From positions 518,503-582,502 of the forward strand of contig NZ_AJYD02000038.1 of assembly GCF_000286835.2 (NCBI RefSeq): a stretch of 64,000 bases of DNA. The letters run 5' to 3'. The notes under the pieces are model-generated. The model had not been told where the DNA came from. It searched no databases and saw only the letters and a list, made by a program, of their open reading frames with translations. Each line of letters begins with the position of its first letter. Position 1 is the first letter of the stretch. The position numbers were made by a program, and so were the translations under genes. Shown here in pieces: positions 8,830-17,886 of this stretch. Source of the stretch: Enterovibrio norvegicus FF-33. GTDB taxonomy: Bacteria > Pseudomonadota > Gammaproteobacteria > Enterobacterales > Vibrionaceae.

Positions 8830-9540
8830 CTATGGCTGCTTTCTCAGCCATTCCATGGTCTTATCAATTCGTTGTCTAGCGATCTCTGACAAATCTGCCT
8901 TGTCCATTTGTCTTAGCCAGCGGATCAACGAATACCAATCGTCTGAGGCTGCGACAACCCCCTGCCCTTGGGCTTGAGCTTCTGAAGAGAAGCCTTTGCT
9001 CATATGCCAAGCACTCAGATTTTTGCGCGACAAGCCAATGGGCATTGCCGCGCCAAAATCAATCAGACACACACGGTTGTCTATTTGGTTCCAAAGCACA
9101 TTAGATGGCTTGATATCACCATGAATCCAGCCAGCCTGATGACAATGGCACAAAGCTTTTAATATACCAGGCAACAAGAGGGTGAAGATTTCAGCCTGAT
9201 AGGGATTCATATCAATCAATGGCACCATGTCAGGGTAGTATTCCAGTGCAATGCAACGGGGTGTGGGATAAAGCGCTAGCGCTTTCTGAATCCCTTCTCC
9301 CTTGCATGCTGATAGCGCTTCCCATTCACGCTCTAAGCTGGATTTCTCGGAGCCTAATGGTGCTCGACGCAACACAACCGTGTCACCCGTTTCAATCTCT
9401 GTCGCCAAGTAAGCGTTCGGCACAGGTTTCGAACTGAGTTGCTCCGTCAGTGTGAATTTTCTGTCTAACACCGTCCCCACCTGCCAGCTTTCCTGCATAG
9501 CAAGGGTTTCCGCTAACAACTTAAGATGGTCAGGTGTCAT
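8830..9540 (-). CDS. Divergent Ser/Thr protein kinase of the T6SS cluster (PpkA-like)
   Basis: A soluble protein of about 236 residues with a protein-kinase C-lobe: catalytic loop HGDIKPSNVLW (H140, D142, K144, N147) and metal-binding DFG (D161). The N-lobe is degenerate: no glycine-rich loop is visible, and the usual ATP-binding Lys of the VAIK motif reads Arg (VVLRRA). It has no membrane segment, unlike Pseudomonas PpkA. Last gene of the operon. ATG 9540 overlaps the tssM stop (TGATG) and has AGGAGG five bases upstream, so I use it instead of the TTG at 9543. In other systems such kinases work with FHA proteins in post-translational T6SS control; the FHA gene at 16-17 kb is the natural partner, by inference. 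Confidence 0.85.
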   Translation of the reverse strand: MTPDHLKLLAETLAMQESWQVGTVLDRKFTLTEQLSSKPVPNAYLATEIETGDTVVLRRAPLGSEKSSLEREWEALSACKGEGIQKALALYPTPRCIALEYYPDMVPLIDMNPYQAEIFTLLLPGILKALCHCHQAGWIHGDIKPSNVLWNQIDNRVCLIDFGAAMPIGLSRKNLSAWHMSKGFSSEAQAQGQGVVAASDDWYSLIRWLRQMDKADLSEIARQRIDKTMEWLRKQP

Positions 9541-12500
9541 CAAAGCCTCCTCGGCAAATCGAACTGTGTAAACAAGCCTTTATCGAGCACCACCACACTG
9601 TCTTGCAACGTGTAATCAAGCACGATTTTGTGTGTGTCTAACTCATAGTTAAGTTTGTTGATTCGACGATCACTACTTGAACTGGTCGCTCCATCGAAAA
9701 TCGCTCTGAACAAGGCCCATTCGCCTGAATAGGAGCGAGTCGCCAAGCGATTCTCACCTTGGTAAAAGCTAGTACTCAAATAGCCATCAATCCCCATCGA
9801 CGGCCAAGAGACATGACTCCATACTCTAGGGCCATGACGATAACTGAATACATTCTCTACTTCGCGGATCTGGAATTCGGTCACGTTGGTGCTCATAGAA
9901 CTTGGACGCAATGACACTTGCAGTGCCAGTTCTTGCCCAGCAGAACCAAAGAACAACTCACTAATCGTTTTGGCTTTCTTAATCTGGTCGCGGCTAGTTG
10001 CCGAAATGGGCATGGCTTGGCCATCAATTTGTCTCAGCTTCAATAAGCCGTTATCCCAATAAACAAATGGCGCGAGCATTTGGTCAATGAAGTTATCTAG
10101 TTTGCCTTGAGGCTTAAAGAAACGAGAAAAATCATCTATCGCCACTTCTCCACGCCCTTGCAACGCGAACGGGAATCGCCCAGCGACAGTTGCAGCGTAG
10201 TATTGATAAACCTGCTCATCCCACTGCTTGTTTAAGTACCCCGCACTTGAATAGATAACCTGCTGCCAAGATTGACGTTCAATAGATTTCACCCAACTCG
10301 CAACTTGTGCTGGCGCATTACTCGATTGGCGACCAAATAACACCAAGGCGTCTTGGCTACCTTGCGCATGGGCAATAGCGTAATCCATCATCACCTTACT
10401 CGGTTCAGGGCTAGTCAGCGCTGCATCAAAATAAGCGTTCAAGCTGTCAAACTGTGCAATTAACGCATCCACAGGCAATGGGCTTTTGGCATCGCCTTGC
10501 CCTTTTAAAAATGCACTGTAGCTGGCAAAAGTTTCGTTCACTACATAAGACGGTCGAAGCTTTAGCAACTTATCACCGGCAACGCCGCCGACTTTATCTG
10601 CCGTCTTAGCGACTTTCGCCACTTTACCGAGCTTGAGGATTTTCGCACCTTGCTGAAGCGCCGCGGTATCACCTGTCTCTTGTTTTGCCAACGTTGTATT
10701 AATGACAATGGCGTCCAATAAGTCGAGTAACGGTCCGTTCGATGGTTCTCTTGAAAGACGAAGTGAATAGCTCAAGTCATTGGTCGACGTGAATTTTCTC
10801 ACGTCAATGTTGCTCAGAATGTCTTGCCAGCGATATATGTAGTCTGAAAAGTAGAGGCGTTGGATCTGTTTGCTGAGCGCCGTCATTTCGGGAATTGATA
10901 CTGGCGACAAATCACCTTGAATCGCTCGAAACTCTTCGTATTGTTGTTTTAGTACTGGCGAATTAGCGGAAAGATCAAGGTTGTCATACCCCTGTTTCGT
11001 GAATATTTCAGGCATGACATAACCATGAAAACCGTCAGAGAAGGTAAACAGAACGTCGAACTTGTCCCCTAGCTGGCGTCGAACATCCACTTGCGCGCGA
11101 TAAGCAGGCAAGCTTTTTAGTCGGGCATAGATCAAGCGCTCAGGTGAGAGTCCATCAAGGTTACTTGAAGCAACAGAGATGAGTTCATTGTTTGGCGTAA
11201 GAGCATGCTCATACTGACTTTCGAATAAATCATCGAGTAACATTGAAAGCGATTTTACATCACTCATGGAGGCTTCACCTTGATCCTCCAAGTTCTCAAG
11301 CAAGTACGAAATCAACGCATCTTTATCCAACTGTTGTTGATTAAAGAGCATTTTGTAGTAACGCAAAATTTCAAAAATACGAGTGGGATTTCCCAAACTC
11401 ACATACACATAAAGCTCATTGCTGATAAGTTCTTCAACACGAGGCAGCAAGAACAAATGCAATTGTTCCGTGTAAGTGTTGTACACCATGTTTGCCGTTT
11501 CTTGCTGCTGAACACTCACTTGATTGTACCAGGGACGAGGGGCGACGCCCTCTTTCACTACACCACGTAGTTCACTCATAACTGAAATCGTATCAATGAT
11601 GGTGTGCGATTCTTTGGCTAGCCGTTCAATATCACTTTGATAAAGGCCCAGTTGGATCAAAGCTTTGCTACGCCACGCCTCGTCATTGTCCCAATTTTCT
11701 TTCATTGCTGCCGACACGCCGCCAATGACCAGAAACGCGACCGCTACCATCGCAGTTCTCGACATCAAATAGCGCGTCTGACGAAGCAGATTCATCGCAG
11801 TGATCTTGCGCTCTGGTAACAGCACATCAGAGAACAAGCGACCCGCAAAATAGCCTCGCCTTCCTGGTAATTGATCGCGGCGTACCAAAGCATTAAATTC
11901 CGCGCGCTCGGCGATAACTTGGGTAAGTAAATCCAACTCTTTGCCACTTTGTCCACTCGAAACCAAATAGACACCGCGAACCCATACCGCACTGCGAACA
12001 CGATTCTCTCGCCCGACTTCCGCCATCAACGTTCTTATTTGATCGAAGAAAATTCGCAGTTGATAAGGCAGCGCGATTACAGAGTCTGTCCGCTCGTTAC
12101 TGACATTTCGCAGCAGTGTCATTTGCTGCTTAGCCAAGTCTTTAAGCAATTGTTTTACTTTTTCGTCAAACTGGATGCTATCAAATCGGCGCGTGTCATC
12201 ATTTGATAAGGTAATACCAAACGGGTTGTCGACGTCTCGACCCGAGTAACTTTCAAAGAAAGGAACGAAATCTGCGATCGTATCGGCTTTGGTGAAGGCA
12301 CTATATACGGGTAGGTCTACACCGAGCATTTCATACAAAGAAAGTACGGCGTCTTGCAAGGTTATAGCGAGGGCCTGTGAGTCTTTCTTGTCAGCTTCTA
12401 TCAATTGATTGACTTCAACAACAGTGAGAATGCCATTCAAACCTTGTCTTGGACGGTACTTCATCAGCTGTTGTGCCAGCACCTTCCACAATGCTGGGTC

Positions 12501-13001
12501 AACGCCGTCATGGTCAAAAAGTCGATGTCCAGCTTCAATGACCACCATATGGTCATTGCTCCAGAAACGAAGGTATTGCGTCGCGTCTGTTTCGCTCAAT
12601 TGGACATCAATCACGGGCTCGAGGTCATTTTGACTAAGCAATGCACTCTTGGCACTATTTTGACGTCCTATCAACAAATACCAAGGCAACGAATACATGC
12701 TCGACAGTTTACGGTTACCGTCACCTTTTATCTTGTTAATCGATGCCGTGAAGATTTCTCGAATCGCTTTACTGTCTTGCTCAAGCAAAACCTGTTGTTC
12801 ATGTTTTTGAATGGATTCTTCCGTTTTCGGCTTAGACAAAAGGCCAAAAGCCAACACCAAGAAAGGCAACACAAAGGCCGCAATTAGGAACGCCATTCGC
12901 GCCCAAGAAACGTCGGATTCGGCGGGAACAACCCACCAGCCAAGCCAACATGCTCCCGAAAGAGCCAGTGCGAGCAAAAGGAGTAAGAGTGCCTTTTTCA
13001 T
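9540..13001 (-). CDS. tssM: T6SS membrane complex protein TssM (IcmF)
   Basis: About 1153 residues, the large inner-membrane component that spans the periplasm and meets TssJ. Two N-terminal membrane helices (about 4-24 and 34-55), a cytoplasmic GTPase-like domain, a third helix near residue 430 (VAVAFLVIGGVSAAM) and a long periplasmic part. The P-loop position reads GRQNSAKSA (112-120), lacking the GK[ST] Walker A of most homologues, so nucleotide binding is doubtful. I place the start at ATG 13001, just after the tssL stop, giving a normal first helix; an upstream start at 13031 would add ten charged residues. The C-terminal stop overlaps the kinase start. Confidence 0.93.
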   Translation of the reverse strand: MKKALLLLLLALALSGACWLGWWVVPAESDVSWARMAFLIAAFVLPFLVLAFGLLSKPKTEESIQKHEQQVLLEQDSKAIREIFTASINKIKGDGNRKLSSMYSLPWYLLIGRQNSAKSALLSQNDLEPVIDVQLSETDATQYLRFWSNDHMVVIEAGHRLFDHDGVDPALWKVLAQQLMKYRPRQGLNGILTVVEVNQLIEADKKDSQALAITLQDAVLSLYEMLGVDLPVYSAFTKADTIADFVPFFESYSGRDVDNPFGITLSNDDTRRFDSIQFDEKVKQLLKDLAKQQMTLLRNVSNERTDSVIALPYQLRIFFDQIRTLMAEVGRENRVRSAVWVRGVYLVSSGQSGKELDLLTQVIAERAEFNALVRRDQLPGRRGYFAGRLFSDVLLPERKITAMNLLRQTRYLMSRTAMVAVAFLVIGGVSAAMKENWDNDEAWRSKALIQLGLYQSDIERLAKESHTIIDTISVMSELRGVVKEGVAPRPWYNQVSVQQQETANMVYNTYTEQLHLFLLPRVEELISNELYVYVSLGNPTRIFEILRYYKMLFNQQQLDKDALISYLLENLEDQGEASMSDVKSLSMLLDDLFESQYEHALTPNNELISVASSNLDGLSPERLIYARLKSLPAYRAQVDVRRQLGDKFDVLFTFSDGFHGYVMPEIFTKQGYDNLDLSANSPVLKQQYEEFRAIQGDLSPVSIPEMTALSKQIQRLYFSDYIYRWQDILSNIDVRKFTSTNDLSYSLRLSREPSNGPLLDLLDAIVINTTLAKQETGDTAALQQGAKILKLGKVAKVAKTADKVGGVAGDKLLKLRPSYVVNETFASYSAFLKGQGDAKSPLPVDALIAQFDSLNAYFDAALTSPEPSKVMMDYAIAHAQGSQDALVLFGRQSSNAPAQVASWVKSIERQSWQQVIYSSAGYLNKQWDEQVYQYYAATVAGRFPFALQGRGEVAIDDFSRFFKPQGKLDNFIDQMLAPFVYWDNGLLKLRQIDGQAMPISATSRDQIKKAKTISELFFGSAGQELALQVSLRPSSMSTNVTEFQIREVENVFSYRHGPRVWSHVSWPSMGIDGYLSTSFYQGENRLATRSYSGEWALFRAIFDGATSSSSDRRINKLNYELDTHKIVLDYTLQDSVVVLDKGLFTQFDLPRRL

Positions 13002-13002
13002 A

Positions 13003-14145
13003 TTATTGCTGCGCCCTCCTGATCGTCGCATTCAAGCCATAGCGCACGTTCAGTTCATTTTTGAGTTTTTTAATCGCGTTCAAATTGTTACCCGCGTCCA
13101 AAATGACTTCTATCCCTGAGTCTGTCTCAACGGAATAGGTGTCATAACCGGATTTGCTGAGGTTAGTGGAAAGCCTGAGAACATCCGCAGATTCTGAGAA
13201 CACCGCTAACATGATTTCCCAATCAACCGTGACGGAAGAAGGCGTACTTGTTTCAACGTTTTTAGGTTCATTTAGTGGCAGCAAACCCAAGTCTTGTTCG
13301 GAACTGACGTACACCAAATCTTTATTGGTTTTAGCGAGATTCACGTCTGACAAATCGAGAGTGGCGAACTGACTGAGCAGCGCCTCGCTGCGAGTGTGAT
13401 ACCAATACTCAGACGCAAAATAGCCACCACCGAGTAACACACACGAGATTGTGATGATTTTCGCCATGCTTAATGGCTTGTTTGGCTGTGTGTGCGTGTG
13501 CAAATTTGGTGTTCGCGGAATAGGAAGCGGCGATTCTTCACGGTAATGACGGAGAATACCGTAGACGTCAGATTTGATGTCGTGCAAAGCACTGGGCTCA
13601 ACATGTCGATAGCGACCTTTGAAACCAAGCATGACTAAAACGTATTGAAGTTCGATAAAATCTGCGAGCTTTGTAGGCTGCTGGCATGCTTTTTCTAACA
13701 AAACAAAAAATACCTCGCCGCCATTTCGCTGATTAAATACTTTGCTCAATAGCGAGTGGTTTTCCCATCGTGCGCGCTGCCCCCATTCGGTATAAAGAAT
13801 GATTTCATCGAATGCCGCACAAAGCACAAAGCATGCTCTATCGATTACACTGGGATGATAATCAAGGTACAAGCCTCTGCGCTTAAAGTTAGCAATGCCG
13901 TCTAGCACTTGTTGGCGAAATCGTTCGAGATCTCTTGGCTCGCCTTGGCGAGATAGCGTCACCAACGTGCCAAGTAATTCTGTCGCAGCATTAAGCAATG
14001 GGCTGCCATACACCGAGAGGTTTTCGATCAATTGACCACTATCGCCCAACTCTGGCATCGCTTCTTGAGGTGTTGCTTGTACTTGCGCATCCAATTGCTG
14101 CCTGCGGACAACAATGGTGGGCTCTTCATTAAAAAGTCCGCTCAT
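13003..14145 (-). CDS. tssL: T6SS membrane complex protein TssL (DotU) with SPOR-like C-terminus
   Basis: 380 residues. The cytoplasmic DotU domain (about 38-205) carries the usual CAAFDEIILYTEWG signature, followed by one membrane helix (about 228-245) and a periplasmic tail. The tail lacks the OmpA-like peptidoglycan-binding domain found in extended TssL proteins. Instead residues about 308-378 resemble a SPOR-type fold: a strand, a helix with LSTNLSKSGYDTY, a central strand GIEVILDAG and a second helix of regularly spaced Leu. SPOR domains bind denuded peptidoglycan, so this could be an alternative wall anchor (inference). It lies between tssK and tssM, nearly touching both. Confidence 0.92.
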   Translation of the reverse strand: MSGLFNEEPTIVVRRQQLDAQVQATPQEAMPELGDSGQLIENLSVYGSPLLNAATELLGTLVTLSRQGEPRDLERFRQQVLDGIANFKRRGLYLDYHPSVIDRACFVLCAAFDEIILYTEWGQRARWENHSLLSKVFNQRNGGEVFFVLLEKACQQPTKLADFIELQYVLVMLGFKGRYRHVEPSALHDIKSDVYGILRHYREESPLPIPRTPNLHTHTQPNKPLSMAKIITISCVLLGGGYFASEYWYHTRSEALLSQFATLDLSDVNLAKTNKDLVYVSSEQDLGLLPLNEPKNVETSTPSSVTVDWEIMLAVFSESADVLRLSTNLSKSGYDTYSVETDSGIEVILDAGNNLNAIKKLKNELNVRYGLNATIRRAQQ

Positions 14146-14152
14146 ATGCTGC

Positions 14153-15472
14153 CTACCTGATCACGTGCAGTTCAACGTTAACATTGCCCACACGCTCATC
14201 AATATGAAGCGCAATAGGTTCATCTTTTTTCACTAGAGATTGCCAAAGATCCGATTGAATATTCACTTCGAAATACGCCGCATTGCTGCGCGATTTCAAT
14301 TCCGTTGGTGCGACGGGCAAATAGCGAAGCTCAACGCCTGATAATGCATTTCGGACAAGATCTGCAATATTGCTGTTTCCTGCCATTTTTGCAGCCATGG
14401 AAAATTGTTCACCCAGCTCTACCGCTCCCAAACTGTCAGACGACACTACAACAATGAAGCGACCATTATTGAATAGTGCGCGATCTTTCACGATGGTGCG
14501 AAGTAAGCGACGGGAAACAAACAAACTCGAGTCCCAAGGGAGTGTAGTGACGTTGTCCAGTTGAACTTCACGCAGGAGCACTTGCAACTCGCCAAACGCA
14601 ATGCAGAAGTTGTCGTACATAGCGTTGGGGTTCCATATTGGAAACTCTTCGGGCATGCGTCCTTCTAGACCTTGCATCTGTCCCGTCATTGCAATGCATT
14701 CGAGGTAGAGCGCTTCTGCAGTTAATGAGCCCGTTTCAAGCCAATGACGAATTTTGGGCAACCATCCTCCCAGAGTTTGTAACCAAAGGTAGTCGCGCAT
14801 CAGCGCTTGATAGCTTTTGCTGCCACTGTCGACTTGGAGGCGATGAGAAATAGTTTGGGCACGATACTGCATTTGAGCGTAAATTTCCGACACGCAATCT
14901 TTCAGATAATCAGACACATTGAAGCTCAAACAAGCGGGAACGAAAGCCTTGTTTAGCAGCACTTCACCCTCCGATTTGTGCTCAGAGACGAATGCGACTG
15001 GCAGCAGGGTGTAGTCTTGTAAATCTTCACCTTCAAGCTTCAACACGACGTTCAATTGCGCCACATCTAAAGGCACGGCTTCGCTGTGATCTCGGCTAGT
15101 GTCGTAGGCCTGAAACTCTAACGGCATATTACGCATATGCTGACCTTGACCAATATCGACCACGCCCGCGCGATAAACAGGCACAGCCAAATAAACACGT
15201 TTATTCAACGTGCCTTTGGGAATATCGAGCACCAATCCCTGCGTCATTTCAAAAGGAGTACCATCAGGGAAAATCCCCTTGGCTTTCTTCACTCCAACTT
15301 TGCCAATCTTTGGCATCGAAGCATCGAATTCCAACTCAGAAAGCCCAAAACTTCCTGGTGCAATTTGCCCACAATATGATTTGGCAAAATGTTCTAAATA
15401 CCGCTCTTGCTGTTGGAAATGTTGAGGGTTGAGAAACATACCCTCACTCCAAACGACCTTTGTCATGTCCAC
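14153..15472 (-). CDS. tssK: T6SS baseplate protein TssK
   Basis: 439 residues. TssK links the baseplate wedges (TssEFG) to the TssJLM membrane complex. The start KVVWSEGMFLNPQHFQQQERY is the diagnostic N-terminal signature of the family, and length matches the usual 440-450. The initiation codon is GTG 15472 with GAGG eight bases upstream; an in-frame ATG follows two codons later. It is only three bases downstream of the tssJ stop. Confidence 0.95.
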   Translation of the reverse strand: MDMTKVVWSEGMFLNPQHFQQQERYLEHFAKSYCGQIAPGSFGLSELEFDASMPKIGKVGVKKAKGIFPDGTPFEMTQGLVLDIPKGTLNKRVYLAVPVYRAGVVDIGQGQHMRNMPLEFQAYDTSRDHSEAVPLDVAQLNVVLKLEGEDLQDYTLLPVAFVSEHKSEGEVLLNKAFVPACLSFNVSDYLKDCVSEIYAQMQYRAQTISHRLQVDSGSKSYQALMRDYLWLQTLGGWLPKIRHWLETGSLTAEALYLECIAMTGQMQGLEGRMPEEFPIWNPNAMYDNFCIAFGELQVLLREVQLDNVTTLPWDSSLFVSRRLLRTIVKDRALFNNGRFIVVVSSDSLGAVELGEQFSMAAKMAGNSNIADLVRNALSGVELRYLPVAPTELKSRSNAAYFEVNIQSDLWQSLVKKDEPIALHIDERVGNVNVELHVIR

Positions 15473-15475
15473 GGC

Positions 15476-15967
15476 TTAATCCTCTGTCCCTGTCATCGTC
15501 AGGTTGATGCCATCCAATTGCAGCGTGATGGTCTGAGACCAGTTCCCAAACGATGTAAAAATTGCTTTGTTGTTGGCTTCTCGATAGTTCGCAAACGCGA
15601 CAATAACGCCAACAAATTTGGTTTCCGCATTTGCGAGAATCACTTCCCTACGCGTTTCCCCTGGCATCACACTTGGCAAATAGCGCTTGGACAACAAACC
15701 TGCTTTCAATGCCCCTTGGTCGTCGTTATAAAGTTGAATGAAATCTGCCTGATTAAAGGCTTCGCTGTCGGCGAGTTGATAAATCCGAATTTCAACCGGA
15801 GAAGGCAGGTTATCTACATTTGGGTTAATGTTGCTTTCGGCGCGAATGTCTATGGTAAATTGCGGTGCAGTCGCATCGCTGAACCAGTCAACCGGATTGA
15901 CGGAAACAGAAGAGCTACACCCCATCAATAGGCCGATAGAGAGCAATGAGACGAGAAAAGTTTTCAT
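15476..15967 (-). CDS. tssJ: T6SS outer-membrane lipoprotein TssJ
   Basis: 163 residues with a type II signal peptide and lipobox LLMGC (acylated C17), followed by Ser-rich residues. The transthyretin-like body contains QLADSEAFNQADFIQLYNDD, typical of TssJ. It anchors the TssM periplasmic domain to the outer membrane. One base separates it from the FHA gene stop. Confidence 0.93.
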   Translation of the reverse strand: MKTFLVSLLSIGLLMGCSSSVSVNPVDWFSDATAPQFTIDIRAESNINPNVDNLPSPVEIRIYQLADSEAFNQADFIQLYNDDQGALKAGLLSKRYLPSVMPGETRREVILANAETKFVGVIVAFANYREANNKAIFTSFGNWSQTITLQLDGINLTMTGTED

Positions 15968-15968
15968 C

Positions 15969-17162
15969 TTACTTACCTCCCACTTTCAACATGCGGTAAG
16001 ACTCTTGAAAGTAAGCCCCAAATTTAATATGCCAATCTCGATTGGTAACTTGACGTTGAAAATAGCGCTTATACATATCCCAATATTTGGGTTTTCGACC
16101 AAAGAAAGATGGGCGGATCAAATCGTTAAACATCCCTTCAAGTGTGTCCGGAGATAACTCTTCTAGTAAGCGACCCAAAGCCAACTCCATCGCTTTTTCA
16201 ACGTATTGCTGTTCGTGCTCTCGAGGCGTTAAATATTCCGCCACGGAAGTCTGGTTTGTCCCAACGGGTTCAAATACGTCTTCAGGGTGCGCAGTAAAAC
16301 TGGGAAAATTGTCATCACTATCAACAAAAGGATCATCCGAAAATCCGTGCGAAAGATCAGCCGGCGCATCCATAGGGGCTTGCGGTGATGACGGGGCAAA
16401 GGAGTCATTAGAATTCGCAAACGGATCGTTGGCGTTCATACCAGACTCACCAAAACCACCTTCTACCTGCCCGCCAAAACTGGAAACAGGTTGCTGAAAG
16501 CGACTGCCACTATGAAATCCATTGCCATGATCCGCATGTTGCTGCTCCCCAAAAGGTGCTCGGCTCTGATCATTTGGCCCCGAAAATGTATTTTCTTGGA
16601 AAGGATCTGCATCAAACCCATTTTGTTGTGCGGATGCTTGGTTGGGTGACACAAATGCACCTTGTGCCGAGGCATCATAGCTTTTCGTGTTATTTGGTCG
16701 TGCGGATGCCGCAACGTTAAGATGGGGTTCAGCATGTTTATTGGGTGCTTGCTTATGAAGATTCACAAACGGGTCGTCACTAAATGGCATACCTTGCGAG
16801 GTCGCCAACGACGGCTGTTTAGCGGCTGCAGCTTGCTCCGGTACAAAACAGGAAACAAGCAAACGGTATTGCCCAACATTGAGCACATCACCGTCTGTTA
16901 CAGTGGTTTGATTCCCCTTCCCTAACCGCTGAGGCGAGCCATTTATAAACAATCCGTTGGTACTGTTGTCCACAACTTGGTAGCCACGCGCCGATTTTTT
17001 TATCATCGCATGGGTGCCAGAAATCTCTCGGCTTGCATCGCTAAGCTGCAATGTCGAGCCATAGGCACGACCAATCTCACCACCTTCTTCTGGAAATTGT
17101 TTATTCCACTCTGAAACGGTCTCGCCAGAGGGCGAGCTAATAATCCTAATTGATAGCGGCAT
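15969..17162 (-). CDS. tagH: T6SS-associated FHA-domain protein (TagH)
   Basis: About 397 residues. The N-terminal FHA phosphothreonine-binding domain (about 1-100) shows GRAYGSTLQLSD, REISGTHAMI and NSTNGLFING. A long Pro/Asn/Gln/Ser-rich linker (about 115-310) follows, then a conserved C-terminal helical domain (EKAMELALGRLLEEL ... PKYWDMYKRYF) shared by T6SS FHA proteins. The likely partner is the kinase at 8.8-9.5 kb. Start ATG 17162 lies inside the preceding gene's 3' end; a start at 17231 would add residues unlike the family. Confidence 0.9.
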   Translation of the reverse strand: MPLSIRIISSPSGETVSEWNKQFPEEGGEIGRAYGSTLQLSDASREISGTHAMIKKSARGYQVVDNSTNGLFINGSPQRLGKGNQTTVTDGDVLNVGQYRLLVSCFVPEQAAAAKQPSLATSQGMPFSDDPFVNLHKQAPNKHAEPHLNVAASARPNNTKSYDASAQGAFVSPNQASAQQNGFDADPFQENTFSGPNDQSRAPFGEQQHADHGNGFHSGSRFQQPVSSFGGQVEGGFGESGMNANDPFANSNDSFAPSSPQAPMDAPADLSHGFSDDPFVDSDDNFPSFTAHPEDVFEPVGTNQTSVAEYLTPREHEQQYVEKAMELALGRLLEELSPDTLEGMFNDLIRPSFFGRKPKYWDMYKRYFQRQVTNRDWHIKFGAYFQESYRMLKVGGK

Positions 17163-17871
17163 AGCCTCTTCCCATACATTTCTTGGCAGAAGAATTAAAC
17201 GAGTCCATAAACTGCGGGTACTTCTCAACAAAATTTCGAGAAAAATACACCCCCAACGGATTGCTCTTTATCCGTTTTTTAGAAATCGCGCGGTAGCTGA
17301 CACCTTGTTTTTTTATCGTTTCATCAATCACGACATCGTTAGCCAATATGGCTCCGACCTCGCCATTAAGCAGCAATTCGAGCAAAGCACTAGAAGAGCG
17401 CGGTTTACGTTCAACGCGGTAACCTTGCTTGTGTAACCAAAACCATTTATTCGACCCAAAAAGCGCCGCGACTTCTACGTGCTCTTTAAATTTATCACTG
17501 CCAACATCCGTGGCATCGGAAAGAAAGACCCAGCTCCACTGTTGTTCATCGATAGGCGATGAAAACACGGCATAGGAATCACGAATGGTATTTTGAGACG
17601 CAAGGAAGAAACCATGCTGGCTTCCCACTTCCACCAACAACTGCGCTTTATCCCATTTCGTCATCGTCAACTGATAAGGCTGCTTCATCTCCTTCATCAC
17701 GCATTTAACGGAATCCACACCCGGCCCTTTCATCACACCTGCTTCTTGGTATTGATAAGGAAACCACTCCTGTGTTGTCAGTAACAGACGCTCTGGACCG
17801 ATATCAGCGTTCACCCGAAAACTTGAAAACATAACCATCAATGCAGTGGTGACGAGCACGTTTTTACACAT
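17146..17871 (-). CDS. Periplasmic SBP_bac_3-type solute-binding protein, T6SS accessory module gene 4
   Basis: About 241 residues with a signal peptide (MCKNVLVTTALMVMFSSF, cut near VNADIG) and the layout of small type II periplasmic amino-acid-binding proteins: TTQEWFPYQYQEAGVMKGPG at the start, a hinge, and LLNGEVGAILANDVVIDE in the second lobe. No permease or ATPase partner is encoded nearby. It overlaps the FHA gene by 17 bases and abuts the preceding gene, so it is cotranslated with T6SS genes. Such a protein may sense a ligand rather than import it (inference). TTG 17886 is an alternative start with a fair ribosome site. Confidence 0.8.
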   Translation of the reverse strand: MCKNVLVTTALMVMFSSFRVNADIGPERLLLTTQEWFPYQYQEAGVMKGPGVDSVKCVMKEMKQPYQLTMTKWDKAQLLVEVGSQHGFFLASQNTIRDSYAVFSSPIDEQQWSWVFLSDATDVGSDKFKEHVEVAALFGSNKWFWLHKQGYRVERKPRSSSALLELLLNGEVGAILANDVVIDETIKKQGVSYRAISKKRIKSNPLGVYFSRNFVEKYPQFMDSFNSSAKKCMGRGYAAIN

Positions 17872-17886
17872 CTTTTTTGCTCTCAA

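Noticed and set aside
15407-15931. Plus-strand 174-aa open frame opposite tssJ/tssK
   Set aside because: It spans the antisense of two clear genes and has no ribosome site or recognisable motif.
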